Source: Bog-756 sp963737625
GTDB lineage: Bacteria; Actinomycetota; Acidimicrobiia; Acidimicrobiales; RAAP-2
Direction of reading: 5' to 3'
Length of the DNA: 64,000 bases
Assembly: GCA_963737625.1 (NCBI GenBank)
Contig: CAVTTK010000005.1
Coordinates: forward strand, 62,001 to 126,000
The stretch's first letter is position 1. Each line of letters begins with the position of its first letter. Shown in pieces: positions 27,127 through 36,607 of the stretch. The position numbers were made by a program, and so were the translations under genes. The notes beneath the pieces are model-generated. The model searched no databases. It was given only the letters and a program-made list of their open reading frames with translations, and was not told where the DNA came from.

Positions 27127-28068
27127 ATGATTCCCACCTTCGTCATCTTCCTGCGCGAAGGGGTGGAGGCGAGCATGATCGTGGCCATCCTCCTGGCCTA
27201 TCTGGACCGGATCGGCCAGCGGCGGCACTTCCGGGACGTCTTCTTCGGGGTGGGCGCGGCCCTGGTCCTGGTCCTGGGCGGCGGGATCGCCGCCTACCTG
27301 GTCATCAAGCAGTACGACGGCTCCACGGTCCAGACGGTGTTCGAGACGGTCACCTTCCTCATCGCCGCCTGCGTCCTCACCTACATGACCTTCTGGATGC
27401 AGGCCCACAGCCGCACCATGACCGCCGACCTGCAGCGGCGTTCCGAGGAGGCCCTCCACGGCCGGGCCCGGTGGGGACTGGGACTCCTGGCCTTCCAGGC
27501 GGTGGGGCGGGAGGGCCTGGAGACCATGGTCTTCACCCTGGCCATCGTCTTCGCCTCCTCCAACCAGGCCCCCACGTCCTCCCACGGGCACGGCCTCCTC
27601 TTCGGTGCCCTGCTGGGCCTGGCCGTGGCCCTGGTCGTGGCCTACGTCGTCTTCAAACTGGGTCGACGGCTCAATCTGGGCCTGTTCTTCCGGATCATCG
27701 GCGTCGTCCTGATGGTGTTCGCCGCCGGACTGTTGGCCGATGCCGTCGAGAACATGCAGGAGCTGGGGTGGCTCCCGTTCCTCGGTCACCCGCTGTGGAA
27801 CACGAGTGCCGTCCTCAGCCAGGACAGCTCCCTCGGGGACCTCTTCCACAGCCTCCTCGGCTATGCCGACCATCCCACCGTGCTGCAGGCCATCGTCTGG
27901 GTGACCTTCGTGGGCGTGACGGCCACCCTGTTCATCCGCAACGGCCGCCGGGCCCGGGCGGCGTCCATGGCCACGCCGGGGTCGGCGCCGGTCGGCGCCG
28001 ACCACAGCGACAGCCCGGAACCGGCGGTCCACGTTCCCGCTGGGGGCCCGCCGCACCGGGGCGCGTGA
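27127..28068 (+). CDS. FTR1-family iron permease
   Basis: A 313-residue membrane protein with about seven helices. Two REGxE motifs, which carry iron through the membrane in this family, are visible: FLREGVEASM at the start of helix 1 and GREGLETMVF in helix 4. The ATG at 27127 gives the usual N-terminus MIPTFVIFLREG. No ribosome-binding site is apparent. The iron box 37 bp upstream supports a role in iron uptake. No periplasmic cupredoxin or Dyp peroxidase partner is encoded nearby, unlike in EfeUOB systems. Confidence 0.9.
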   Translation: MIPTFVIFLREGVEASMIVAILLAYLDRIGQRRHFRDVFFGVGAALVLVLGGGIAAYLVIKQYDGSTVQTVFETVTFLIAACVLTYMTFWMQAHSRTMTADLQRRSEEALHGRARWGLGLLAFQAVGREGLETMVFTLAIVFASSNQAPTSSHGHGLLFGALLGLAVALVVAYVVFKLGRRLNLGLFFRIIGVVLMVFAAGLLADAVENMQELGWLPFLGHPLWNTSAVLSQDSSLGDLFHSLLGYADHPTVLQAIVWVTFVGVTATLFIRNGRRARAASMATPGSAPVGADHSDSPEPAVHVPAGGPPHRGA

Positions 28069-28961
28069 GCCCCGCCCCCCGAACGACCCCGTCCATGGAT
28101 GGACGGACCGTCGTCATCACCGGAGCCAACTCCGGTGTGGGTCGGGCCACCGCGGTGGCTGTGGCCGAGGTCGGCGCCCACACCGTGATCACCGCCCGCA
28201 GCCCGGAGCGGGGTGGCCAGGCCCTGGCCGACATCCGACGGGTGAGCGGTTCCGACCGGGTGGACCTGGTGGTGTTCGACCTGGGCGACCTGGCCTCGGT
28301 GCGGCGGGGCGCCGACGAGATCCTCGGACGGTTCCCCCGGATCGACGTACTGGTCAACAACGCCGGATTGGTCCAGTCCGACCGCAGGGAGACGGTGGAC
28401 GGCTATGAAGCCACCTTCGCCACCAACCACCTGGGACCGTTCCTGCTCACCCGGCTGCTGACCGACCGCCTGGTGGCGTCGGCCCCGGCCCGGGTGGTCA
28501 CTGTGGCCTCGACGGCGCACCATGGGGCCCGACGCGGACTGGACTTCGACGACCTCCAGTCCACCCGGCACTACCGCGGCATGCGGGCCTACAGCCGGTC
28601 GAAACTGGCCAACATCCTGTTCACCGAGGAGTTGGCCCAGCGGCTGTCGGGGACCGGCGTCACCGCCAACTCCCTCCATCCGGGCACGGTGGCCAGTGGC
28701 TTCGCCCGAGACGACGATGCCAGGGGATTCCTGGCCTTCGGGATCAAGGTGATCAAACCGTTCATCCTCACCCCGGAGAAGGGAGCCCGGACCTCGGTGT
28801 ACCTGGCCACCTCCCCCGAGGTGGCCGAGGTCACCGGGCAGTACTTCGTCAAGTGCCGACCCCGGACTCCTTCGCCCGCCGCCCGCGACCAGGCCGCGGC
28901 CACCCTGCTGTGGTCGGTCAGCGAGGATCTGGTGGACCGGGACCGATCCGGATCCCGCTGA
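28065..28961 (+). CDS. short-chain dehydrogenase, retinol dehydrogenase-like
   Basis: A 298-residue SDR of the long-tailed RDH/WWOX-like type. Motifs are VVITGANSGVGRATAVAVAE (cofactor site), VLVNNAGLV, TNHLGPFLLTRLL, VVTVASTAHH (catalytic Ser) and RAYSRSKLANIL (YxxxK). LHPGTVASGF follows. The GTG at 28065 overlaps the FTR1 stop by 4 bp, implying coupling. The ATG at 28095 gives the more usual N-terminus MDGRTVVITGAN. Its placement in an iron-regulated operon is odd, and its substrate is unknown. Confidence 0.85.
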   Translation: MSPAPRTTPSMDGRTVVITGANSGVGRATAVAVAEVGAHTVITARSPERGGQALADIRRVSGSDRVDLVVFDLGDLASVRRGADEILGRFPRIDVLVNNAGLVQSDRRETVDGYEATFATNHLGPFLLTRLLTDRLVASAPARVVTVASTAHHGARRGLDFDDLQSTRHYRGMRAYSRSKLANILFTEELAQRLSGTGVTANSLHPGTVASGFARDDDARGFLAFGIKVIKPFILTPEKGARTSVYLATSPEVAEVTGQYFVKCRPRTPSPAARDQAAATLLWSVSEDLVDRDRSGSR

Positions 28962-29091
28962 CCTGCACCGTCGTCACCTGCCGCACCGGCGACGCCCACC
29001 CACCGTCCGCCATCTCACCAGGGCCCGGCCCTAACCTCTGCATCGAGGCGGGAGCCCGATCCGGGAGCCGCCCGCCCAAGGGGAGGTTGCC

Positions 29092-29676
29092 ATGTCGAGC
29101 CCTGATGGATTGGACACCACGCCGGAAGACCGGGACATCCTGCGCGTCATCGGGAAGTCGTGGGGGTGGGTCCTCTTCTTCGGCATCGTCACGCTGGCCC
29201 TCGGCGTGCTGGTGGTCATCAAGCCGAAGGACACCATCTACGCCTTCGCCATCCTGCTCGGGATCTGGCTCTTCGTGGCCGGCCTGTTCCGAATCGTCCT
29301 GGCCATCGCCGACCACGACGACACCAGCGGCACCCGGTGGTTGATGGCCGTCCTCGGCCTGCTGTCGGTCATCATCGGCATCCTGTTCCTGCGTCACACC
29401 GAGGAGACCGTGACCACCCTGGCCTTTCTGATCGGCCTGTTCTGGGTGGTCGGGGGGATCATCGAGTTCTTCACGGCGTACAGCGAGCATGGCTCACCGG
29501 CCCGTGGCTTCCGCATCGGCATGGGCGTCCTGGCCTTTGCCGCCGGGGTCGTGACCTTGGTGTGGCCCCACCTGACCCTGGGCGTACTCGCCGTCATCAT
29601 GGGGATCTGGCTGATCATCTACGGCATCTTGGAGATCGCCCTCTCCCTGCAGCTCCGGCATCTGGCCGACGCCTAG
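29092..29676 (+). CDS. HdeD-family membrane protein (DUF308)
   Basis: A 194-residue membrane protein with six helices arranged as three DUF308 hairpins (VLFFGIVTLALGVLVVIKP, then WLMAVLGLLSVIIGILFLRH, then IGMGVLAFAAGVVTLVWPHL). In E. coli HdeD is linked to acid resistance, but actinobacterial members have no established role. A good GGGGAGG precedes the ATG at 29092. It is a single-gene unit that converges with the NHL-type repeat protein gene. Confidence 0.88.
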   Translation: MSSPDGLDTTPEDRDILRVIGKSWGWVLFFGIVTLALGVLVVIKPKDTIYAFAILLGIWLFVAGLFRIVLAIADHDDTSGTRWLMAVLGLLSVIIGILFLRHTEETVTTLAFLIGLFWVVGGIIEFFTAYSEHGSPARGFRIGMGVLAFAAGVVTLVWPHLTLGVLAVIMGIWLIIYGILEIALSLQLRHLADA

Positions 29677-29754
29677 CCGGCCGGGCCCCGGCCGGACGGT
29701 CCTACCGGCCGCCGGGTCAGGTCCCCCCACCGGGGCCTGACCCGGCCAGCCTCG

Positions 29755-31713
29755 TCAGCCGTAGGGTCCCGTCATGGCCACGATGGGCTTGTTGAGGGGC
29801 GACCCGCCGTGGGAACCGAGGAAGCTGGCGTTCCCGTAGTTGAAGATCCCGCCGTCCGAGGCCACCAGCCAGTAGCCCCCGCCATCCGGGGTGGCCGCCA
29901 TACCCACGATGGGCTTGTTGAGGGGGATGGCACCGGCCGAGCCGTAGAAGTTGGCATCGCCGTAGGTGAAGATGCCGCCGTCCGTGGCCACCAGCCAGTA
30001 CCCCGCCCCGTCCGGTGAAGCCGCCATGCCCACGATGGGCTTGTTCAACGGCGATCCGCCGTGGGAGCCGTAGAAGGTGGCGTCCCCGTAGGTGAAGATC
30101 CCACCGTCCGAGGCCACCAGCCAGTAGCCCCCGCCGTCCGGTGTGGCCGCCATGCCCACGATGGGCTTGTTCAACGGCGAACCGCCGTGGGAGCCGTAGA
30201 AGGTGGCGTCCCCGTAGGTGAAGATCCCACCGTCCGAGGCCACCAGCCAGTACCCCTTGCCGTCCGAGGTGGCGGCCATGCCCACGATGGGCTTGTTCAA
30301 CGGCGATCCGCCGTGGGAGCCGAGGTAGGCGGCGTTCCCGAAGTTGAAGATGCCACCGTCACCGGCCACCAACCAGTAGCCCAGACCGTCCGGTGTCCCC
30401 GCCATGCCCACGATGGGACTGTTCAGGGGGATGTTCCCGGTCGAGCCGAAGAAGCTGGATCCGCCGTAGTTGAAGATCCCCCCGTCCGAGGCGGCCAGCG
30501 TGTACCCGGTGGCCGGGACGAACAACACGTTGCGCGGACTACTCAGCCCGGTCAGGCCGCCGAAGAGGGTGCTGGTGGGCGTGTACGTCGCCGACGCGGC
30601 CTGCTGGGCCGGTGAGAACTCGGTGACGGAGTTGGCGGCCAAATTGGCCGCCCACAAGTTCCCGAAGCGATCGAAGGTCAGCCCGGCCGGGCTGTTGAGG
30701 TTGGTCCCGTTGGACGCCAAGACGACTCCGGGCACGGGCGATCCGCTGGTCGCCAATTGGGCCGGCGAAAACGCCACCACACTCCCGGTCGACACGGTGT
30801 TGGCCACCCACAGATTGCCGGAGTGGTCGAAGGCCAGGGCGTCGGGGGAGGCGATGCTCGAGCCCGAGGGAGCGATGCTGGTGGGCGTGAGGGTAACGGC
30901 CGGTGTCGGGTTGCCGGAGGCGCTGATCTGCGCCGGGGTGAATCCCACGATGGAGCTGGTGGCCGAGGAGGAGGAGCCGTTGGCCACCCACAGATTGCCC
31001 CGACCGTCGAAGGCCAGCGACAACGGGGTGTCGATGCTCCTCGAGCCGTTGGAGGTGATGGTCACCTTTGGCGTCGGCGCGCCCGAGGCCGCAAGTTGGC
31101 TCGGTGTGAACTCCACCACGCTGCCGCCGGTGGGAAATTTGTTCGCCACCCACAAGTCACCGGCCCGGTCGAAGGCCAGGGAGGAGGGTTCGGACAGGCT
31201 GTTGGCGGTGGCGCTCAGGACTACCCCCGGGGTGGGGGTCCCGCCTGCGGCCAGCTGGGCCTGGGTGTACTCGGCGATCGTGCTACCGAGATTGGCCACC
31301 CACACGTTCCCGGACGGGTCCAACGCCGAGGAGTAGGGGGCGTTCAGTGTGGTGCCCAGGCCGGTCACCGTGCTGGTCGGAGCGACATTTCCCGTCGCCC
31401 CGGGAGCGAACGAGGCCAGCGACGGTACCCCGTCATTCAGCACGTACATGGTGTTGACCGGGGTCGGAGCGGGCGCGGGCGGTGTGGGTAGCGCGGGGAC
31501 CGCCGCCCCGGATGGACCGCCCAGCACGAGTGTCGATGCCGCCAGCATGCCCCCGAGCAGCGCCACCGCGACCACGAACGACAGGCCGGTGCGGACCGGA
31601 CCGGCTGTCCCGCGGCCTCCACTGGATCGGCGTGCGGGAGACGAGGGACGACCGCCTCGACGGCCTTCGGCATCACTGTTCTTCTTGTTGTCGACGTTGA
31701 CTGATCGCGCCAT
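29755..31713 (-). CDS. secreted protein with NHL-like repeats and six-unit C-terminal repeat domain
   Basis: A 652-residue exported protein. A basic N-terminus and one hydrophobic segment (residues 42-64, LSFVVAVALLGGMLAASTLV) serve as signal or anchor. Residues 90-400 hold about five or six NHL-like repeats of the form SLAFDRAGDLWVANK followed by VVEFTPSQLAASG, a likely beta-propeller. From about 402 come six 42-residue units with GYWLVASDGGIFTYGDA. The protein may thus carry two propellers in series. The ATG at 31713 follows GGAGGTGA. No enzyme motif is present. Confidence 0.82.
   Translation of the reverse strand: MARSVNVDNKKNSDAEGRRGGRPSSPARRSSGGRGTAGPVRTGLSFVVAVALLGGMLAASTLVLGGPSGAAVPALPTPPAPAPTPVNTMYVLNDGVPSLASFAPGATGNVAPTSTVTGLGTTLNAPYSSALDPSGNVWVANLGSTIAEYTQAQLAAGGTPTPGVVLSATANSLSEPSSLAFDRAGDLWVANKFPTGGSVVEFTPSQLAASGAPTPKVTITSNGSRSIDTPLSLAFDGRGNLWVANGSSSSATSSIVGFTPAQISASGNPTPAVTLTPTSIAPSGSSIASPDALAFDHSGNLWVANTVSTGSVVAFSPAQLATSGSPVPGVVLASNGTNLNSPAGLTFDRFGNLWAANLAANSVTEFSPAQQAASATYTPTSTLFGGLTGLSSPRNVLFVPATGYTLAASDGGIFNYGGSSFFGSTGNIPLNSPIVGMAGTPDGLGYWLVAGDGGIFNFGNAAYLGSHGGSPLNKPIVGMAATSDGKGYWLVASDGGIFTYGDATFYGSHGGSPLNKPIVGMAATPDGGGYWLVASDGGIFTYGDATFYGSHGGSPLNKPIVGMAASPDGAGYWLVATDGGIFTYGDANFYGSAGAIPLNKPIVGMAATPDGGGYWLVASDGGIFNYGNASFLGSHGGSPLNKPIVAMTGPYG
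29758..30507 (-). repeat. six-unit protein repeat with near-identical DNA units
   Basis: Six coding units of 126 bp. The DNA of two adjacent units (beginning about 30061 and 30187) is identical over at least 60 bp, so a unit was duplicated or converted recently. The first unit (GYTLAASDGG) and the last are the most divergent. Confidence 0.85.
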
Positions 31714-31859
31714 CAAGTCACCTCCCCTACGGCCCCCCGACGCGCCCATGCTGGCACGGCGGGGGCTGGATGTCGATGGGCAATTTGGTCGGATCCGCCC
31801 CGATCTGATCGACGGCAACTCGAGCCAACGGTCGGCGAGTCAGGCCTCGTCAGGTCTCG

Positions 31860-32585
31860 TCAGGCCAGCGGGGCGCGTCGGGTCCGGAGTGCCTCCCGGC
31901 GGGCCACCGCGTCCTTGGCCTCCTGTACCTGTTGGGCGGTGAGCGGCGGGTGACGGAGCGGCTCGCCGCCCGGCGCCACCGATCTCACCAACAGGTCGAG
32001 GTGGCGGAGCCACGCCTCGGGGGACACCGCGGCCGTGGTCTCGATGACTCCCCGCAATGACCAGAACAGGACGATCACGTCCTCATAGACCAGGTCCTCG
32101 CGCACCGCCCCGGCCTGTTGGGCCCGGGCCAGCAGGGTGCGTCCGGCCTCCTCGATCCGGGCACGCACGTCGCCCGGTGAGTCGTTCCACAACCGGGTCA
32201 GACAGCCGGCGTGCTCGAACTGGAGCCACCCGACGGCCCGCAGGTACTCGGTGAAGCCGTCGGCCGGGGACTCATGGTCCAGGGCCGACTGGGCCGCCGA
32301 GAGCACGGCATCCAGCACTTCGGACACGACGGCCTCGATGAGCAGCTCCTTGGTGGGGAAGCGCCGGTAGAGGGTGCCCACGCCGACGCCGGCCCGTTGG
32401 GCGATCACCTCGACGCCGACGTCGACGCCCTCCTCGTCGAAGGCGGCGCGGGCCGCCTTCAGGATCTTGTCGCGATTGCGGGCGGCATCCCGACGCAGGG
32501 TGGGCTCCCGATCGACCGCATCGCCCCCCACTGGGCCAGTTGGCTCCGGCGGCCGGCGGACGGCCGAGGACGTGGGGGCCGTCAT
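31860..32585 (-). CDS. TetR-family transcriptional regulator
   Basis: A 241-residue regulator. The N-terminal DNA-binding domain (about residues 33-80) reads RDKILKAARAAFDEEGVDVG, then VIAQRAGVGVGTLYRRFPTK. The C-terminal ligand-binding domain is helical, as in SbtR-like members. The ATG at 32585 overlaps the stop of the upstream exporter gene by 4 bp, so the pair forms an operon. It most likely represses that operon through the inverted repeats at 34199-34232. The ligand is probably an exported compound. Confidence 0.9.
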   Translation of the reverse strand: MTAPTSSAVRRPPEPTGPVGGDAVDREPTLRRDAARNRDKILKAARAAFDEEGVDVGVEVIAQRAGVGVGTLYRRFPTKELLIEAVVSEVLDAVLSAAQSALDHESPADGFTEYLRAVGWLQFEHAGCLTRLWNDSPGDVRARIEEAGRTLLARAQQAGAVREDLVYEDVIVLFWSLRGVIETTAAVSPEAWLRHLDLLVRSVAPGGEPLRHPPLTAQQVQEAKDAVARREALRTRRAPLA

Positions 32586-34048
32586 TCGGCGATCGTCCCG
32601 CCGGGAACCAGCGCCAGCTCGGCGTGCTCGAGGTGGACATGGTGGTCCTGATCCTCGCCAGCGGGCACCTTGGGCGTGGTGGGGATCAGGGCGCCGGCCA
32701 CGACCGCCACCGCGGTCACCGCGGCCAGGAAGGCGAACCCGTCCCGGTAGCCCGTCTCGGCCGGATAGCCGCTGTGCAGCAGGGTGGACGTCACGATGCT
32801 GGACATGACGCCGGCGCCGATGGCGCCACCGATGGTCCGGATATTGGCGTTCATTCCACTGGCCACACCGGTCTGGGCCGGCGGGACGGCCTGGACGATC
32901 AGGTTGGACATGGCGGCGAAGGCCAGCCCTATGCCGATGCCCAGCAGTGCACTGGCGGTGTAGATCTCCCATGGGTGCGTGTGGGCGAAGGCCAAGATGA
33001 GGTAGCCGACCATGGAGAACACCGATCCGATGACCACGGCCGCCTTGGACCCGATGGCGGCGGCGATCCTGCCGGACAGCATGCCCACGATGAACATGGT
33101 GACGGTCAGGGGCAGGAGGTAGAGGCCCGACTGGATGATGCTGGCTCCGAAGCCGTAGCCGTTCGAGCTCGGTGTCTGCAGGAACTGGGGGATGAAGCCG
33201 ATGGCCGAGTACATCCCCACACCGAGGAGCAGGGCCACCAGGTTGTTGGTCCACACGGCCGGCACCCGCATCATGCGCATGTCCACCAGCGGCTCCTTCG
33301 AGTGGTACTCCACGACGACCCAGGCCACCCCGAGGACCACGGCCAGGGCGATGAGTCCGAGCACCTTGGTCGATCCCCAGCCCCAGGTGGGCGCCTCGCT
33401 GACCCCGACGAGCAGGGCCACCAGCCATCCGGAGAGGAGTCCCGCCCCCCACCAGCTGATCTTGCCCGGGGTGCGCACCGGTGACTCGGGAACGAAGAAG
33501 AAGGCGCAGGCCGCGGCGACGGCGCAGATCATCAGCGGGAACCAGAACAGCCAGTGGTAGTTCAGGTGGCTGACGATGGGCCCGGCCAGCACGATGCCGG
33601 CCCCGCCCCCCACGGCGGCCATGGCGGCCACGATGCCCACCCCGGTGGCCACCTTGGTCGCCGGGAACTCGTCGCGGATGATCCCGAAGGAGAGTGGTAG
33701 CACGGCACCGCCCACGCCCTGGATGGCCCGGGCCACGATGAGGAGGCCGATGGACTGGGACAGGCCGGCGAGGACGGTGCCCGTGGCCAGGGCCAGGAGC
33801 GTGACCACCAACATGCGCTCCTTGCCCACCATGTCGCCCACCCGGCCGAGGATGGGGGTGAAGATGGACGCCGACAGCAGAAACACGGTCAGCAGCCACG
33901 TCGCCGTGCCCTGTGACGTGTGCAGTTCGGTCTGGAAGGTGTGGAGCACCGGGACCACCAGGGACTGCAGCAGGGAGTAGGCGATCACCGCCAGGAGGAG
34001 GACGACGAAGGTGGCCTTGTAACTGGCCCGTTCGGGAGATCTGGTCAT
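32582..34048 (-). CDS. DHA2-family MFS drug exporter
   Basis: A 488-residue transporter with about 14 helices, typical of proton-coupled multidrug exporters of the DHA2 family. Motif A is visible as ILGRVGDMVGKERMLVV after helix 2, and motif C-like VGGGAGIVLAGPIVSHLNYH in helix 5. The ATG at 34048 (MTRSPERASYK) has AGGA just upstream; an extension to 34102 would lack a ribosome-binding site. It is co-transcribed with the TetR gene that follows. The substrate is unknown. Confidence 0.9.
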   Translation of the reverse strand: MTRSPERASYKATFVVLLLAVIAYSLLQSLVVPVLHTFQTELHTSQGTATWLLTVFLLSASIFTPILGRVGDMVGKERMLVVTLLALATGTVLAGLSQSIGLLIVARAIQGVGGAVLPLSFGIIRDEFPATKVATGVGIVAAMAAVGGGAGIVLAGPIVSHLNYHWLFWFPLMICAVAAACAFFFVPESPVRTPGKISWWGAGLLSGWLVALLVGVSEAPTWGWGSTKVLGLIALAVVLGVAWVVVEYHSKEPLVDMRMMRVPAVWTNNLVALLLGVGMYSAIGFIPQFLQTPSSNGYGFGASIIQSGLYLLPLTVTMFIVGMLSGRIAAAIGSKAAVVIGSVFSMVGYLILAFAHTHPWEIYTASALLGIGIGLAFAAMSNLIVQAVPPAQTGVASGMNANIRTIGGAIGAGVMSSIVTSTLLHSGYPAETGYRDGFAFLAAVTAVAVVAGALIPTTPKVPAGEDQDHHVHLEHAELALVPGGTIAE

Positions 34049-34198
34049 GGGGTCCTGTCGGTCGGAGGTTCGGCGAGTGTCCGGGTCGTTCGGGTGACCC
34101 ACGGGGTGCCGGTCGTCCGGACGGTGTCACCGGGCTGGGACCGAGGTCCACCATGGCGACCGGATGGCAGCGGCCATGCCTGATCCGGAACGGCTGCT

Positions 34199-34232
34199 CC
34201 GTTTACCGTATCACAAACGGAATTGCAGTTCC
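34199..34232 (-). promoter_or_regulatory. candidate TetR operator and promoter
   Basis: CCGTTT (34199-34204) pairs with AAACGG (34215-34220), and GGAATTGCAGTTCC (34219-34232) is a palindrome with one symmetric mismatch. On the minus strand TGGAAC and TACGGT sit 17 bp apart and could be -35 and -10 for the exporter-TetR operon, so the repeats overlap the promoter. Confidence 0.45.
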
Positions 34233-34257
34233 ACTTTGTTCCTGCGGGGTGGCGCGT

Positions 34258-35088
34258 CTAGTCCAGGCCGAGCAGCTGGCGGTGGGCCGCGGTGACCGAC
34301 CGCACCGTGCCGACGCCGTAGAGGGCGAATCCTGCCCCGAGGGCCAAGGCGATGGCGCCGGCGACGAAGCCGGCCCGGTTACCGACCCACGCCAGCACGT
34401 CGGCGGTCCCGTTGACGATCAGCAGCGAGATGAAGCACGCCCACATCCGGCCCACCACCGGTCGGTCGGGGTGCCCGGGCGGCAGGCAGTCGCGGAGTGC
34501 CTGGTAGGGGAACCAGAAGTTCACCACCGGAATGAACCAGCTGCCGACTCCCAACCCGGGCGAGTGGGCGGCGGGGAGGTTGAGGAGACGGGCCGTCTTG
34601 GCCGCCCGGTACTGCCAGATCAGCACGAGAACGTAGAACGGTGCCGCCACGACGACCGTCACCACGCTGAGGAGGTTGGTGTTCCTGAGGGAGGTGCTCA
34701 GCTGGGGCTGGGTCACTCCGGTGGACGCCTGGACCCGGAACTCGTGGAGGATCTGGCGGAACGACGAGCTCTCGGCCCAGGCCAGCAACAGGCCGGTGGC
34801 GACGACGACCACGTACCAGGCGAAGCCGCCTTGGGCCCACGGGGTCATGGCCACCTCGGCGCTCAGGGCATCGTTCGCCGACGGGACCGGCCACCCGGTG
34901 ACGCGGGCTGGCCCGTAGGCCCATGTCGGGGGCCCAGACGCCGTGCCGCCGACGGCCACGGCTCCCGACGGTCCCGGATCAGCCGCGTGGTCCGTCCAGC
35001 CGTTCCCGCTCCACCATCGCCACGCCCTCTGACCCGCCGGGTCCGGATACCAGCCGGGAGGAGGTGGAATGCCCCCGCTCGCGGTCAC
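34258..35088 (-). CDS. DUF2510/DUF4328 membrane protein
   Basis: A 276-residue actinobacterial membrane protein. The N-terminal DUF2510 motif is PPPPGWYPDPAGQRAWRWW. The C-terminal half is a DUF4328 domain with four helices and the conserved SWFIPVVNFWFPYQALRD, followed by GRMWACFISLLI. The start is a GTG at 35088. Neither domain has an established function; DUF2510 is a short N-terminal module of envelope-linked proteins. The gene abuts the MFS gene on the same strand (about 67 bp). Confidence 0.85.
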   Translation of the reverse strand: MTASGGIPPPPGWYPDPAGQRAWRWWSGNGWTDHAADPGPSGAVAVGGTASGPPTWAYGPARVTGWPVPSANDALSAEVAMTPWAQGGFAWYVVVVATGLLLAWAESSSFRQILHEFRVQASTGVTQPQLSTSLRNTNLLSVVTVVVAAPFYVLVLIWQYRAAKTARLLNLPAAHSPGLGVGSWFIPVVNFWFPYQALRDCLPPGHPDRPVVGRMWACFISLLIVNGTADVLAWVGNRAGFVAGAIALALGAGFALYGVGTVRSVTAAHRQLLGLD

Positions 35089-35155
35089 GGGACGAAAGGG
35101 TACCGGCTGACCCGCCCGCCCACGTTGACCCGGCGGACGGGGGAGGGTGGCCAGC

Positions 35156-36455
35156 TCAGAGTGGCTCGCCTTCGCCTAGCTCCGAGGTCACCTCGGCGAT
35201 GGCTTCGGATTCGACACCGGCCGGCAGCGGCTGTCCTCCGCCGGCGTCCTGCCAGAGCTCGGGGACCCGCCACAACAGGACGCCAACGCCCACCACACAG
35301 GCCAGTCCACCGGACCACACGGCGAACTGAGGCCCACCGACGGCCGCGGCCAGGCCGGTCTCGGCGTCCCCCAATCGGGGACCTCCGGCCACCACGGCGA
35401 AGAAGGTGCCAGACAGCCGTCCCTGGAGATGCTCCGGCACCGCCCGTTGCTGCACGGCCTGGCGGAACACGGCGGACACCACATCGGCCGCTCCGGCCAG
35501 GGCCAGCAGGGTGAGGCCGATCCACAGAACGGGGATGATGCCGAAGAGGGCGATGGTGACTCCCCACACCGTCACGCAGGCGGCGATGGCCCGTCCCTGG
35601 TGGCGGACCCGCCCGCACCACCCCGTGAACAACGACCCGATCAACGAGCCGGCGCCCGGGGCGGCGTAGAGCAGCCCCACCACACCCGCACCGCCGCCGA
35701 ACAGCCCGGTGCCGAGGGCCGGGAACACGGCCCGGGGCATGCCGAAGATCATGGCGTTGAGGTCGATCCAATAGGTGGCCGACAGCAGCTTCTGGCCGCG
35801 GAGGTGCCGAAACCCCTCCGTCATCGACCGCAGCCCCATGGGTGTCCCTCCTCCCGACGGCACGAGGGCGGGCAGGAGCAGCGGCGGCCAGGAGGGCGAC
35901 GGCGTAGGTGGCCACGTCGATGCCGTAGACCGCGCCCAGACCGATGGTGGCGATGAGCACGCCGGCCAGTGCCGGTCCGGCCACCAGGGCCAGCTGCTGG
36001 ATGCTGGTCTGCAACGCGATCGCCGCGGTGACGTCGTGCTCCTCGACCAGCATGGGCAGTGCCGCCCGCCGGGCCGGCCAGTCGATGCCCTGGAACCCGG
36101 CGCCGGCCCCGGAGCAGACGAACAGGGGCCACACGGCGGGGTGGGCGAGCGAGGCGTTGGCCACGAGGCCCCCGACCGCGGCGGCCATGGCCACCTGGGT
36201 CGACACCAGCACCTTCCTCCTGTCCGTGGCGTCGGCCAGGGTCCCGCCCCACAGCGCTCCGGCCAGCAGCGGGAAGAGCTGGGCCAGGCCGATCAACCCC
36301 ACCACCAGGGTGGAGTGGGTCAGGGCGTAGGCCTGGAAGGACACGGCTACCAGGGTCAGCTGGGATCCCAATCCCGAGATCACCTGCCCGGCCCACAGAC
36401 GTCGAAAGTGCCGGTAGCGACGGAGGGGGGTGATGTCGACGACGAACCGGGCCAC
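35156..36455 (-). pseudogene. MFS transporter, EntS-like, frameshifted
   Basis: The N-terminal half, from the GTG at 36455, encodes about six helices with motif A as GGTLADATDRRKVLVS, then LVAGPALAGVLIATIGLGAV and ATYAVALLAA. The C-terminal half lies in another frame, from LVPSGGGTPMGLRSMTEGF to the stop at 35156, with six more helices. The switch falls in a GCC-GCC-GCT stretch at about 35875-35888, consistent with one extra base. Joined, the protein would have about 430 residues, the normal length for MFS exporters of the EntS type. It is either a recent pseudogene or an assembly indel. Confidence 0.8.
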
Positions 36456-36594
36456 CGGGCAACGCTAACGGCCCCGTTCCGCCCCACCGCGTCCAGCTGC
36501 CTGACGGCTCCCGGCGTGGCTGTCCGCTCCCGGCCGGAGGCCAATTTTTCCGAAGTTGTTCCGGCAATGAACTCGCTCGGGGTGGTCGGTCCGC

Positions 36595-36600
36595 TACAGT
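36595..36600 (+). promoter_or_regulatory. candidate -10 element of small gene
   Basis: TACAGT lies 7 bp before the GTG at 36608, so transcription from it would begin at or next to that codon and give a leaderless mRNA. No convincing -35 is present. Confidence 0.35.
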
Positions 36601-36607
36601 GGATCCC

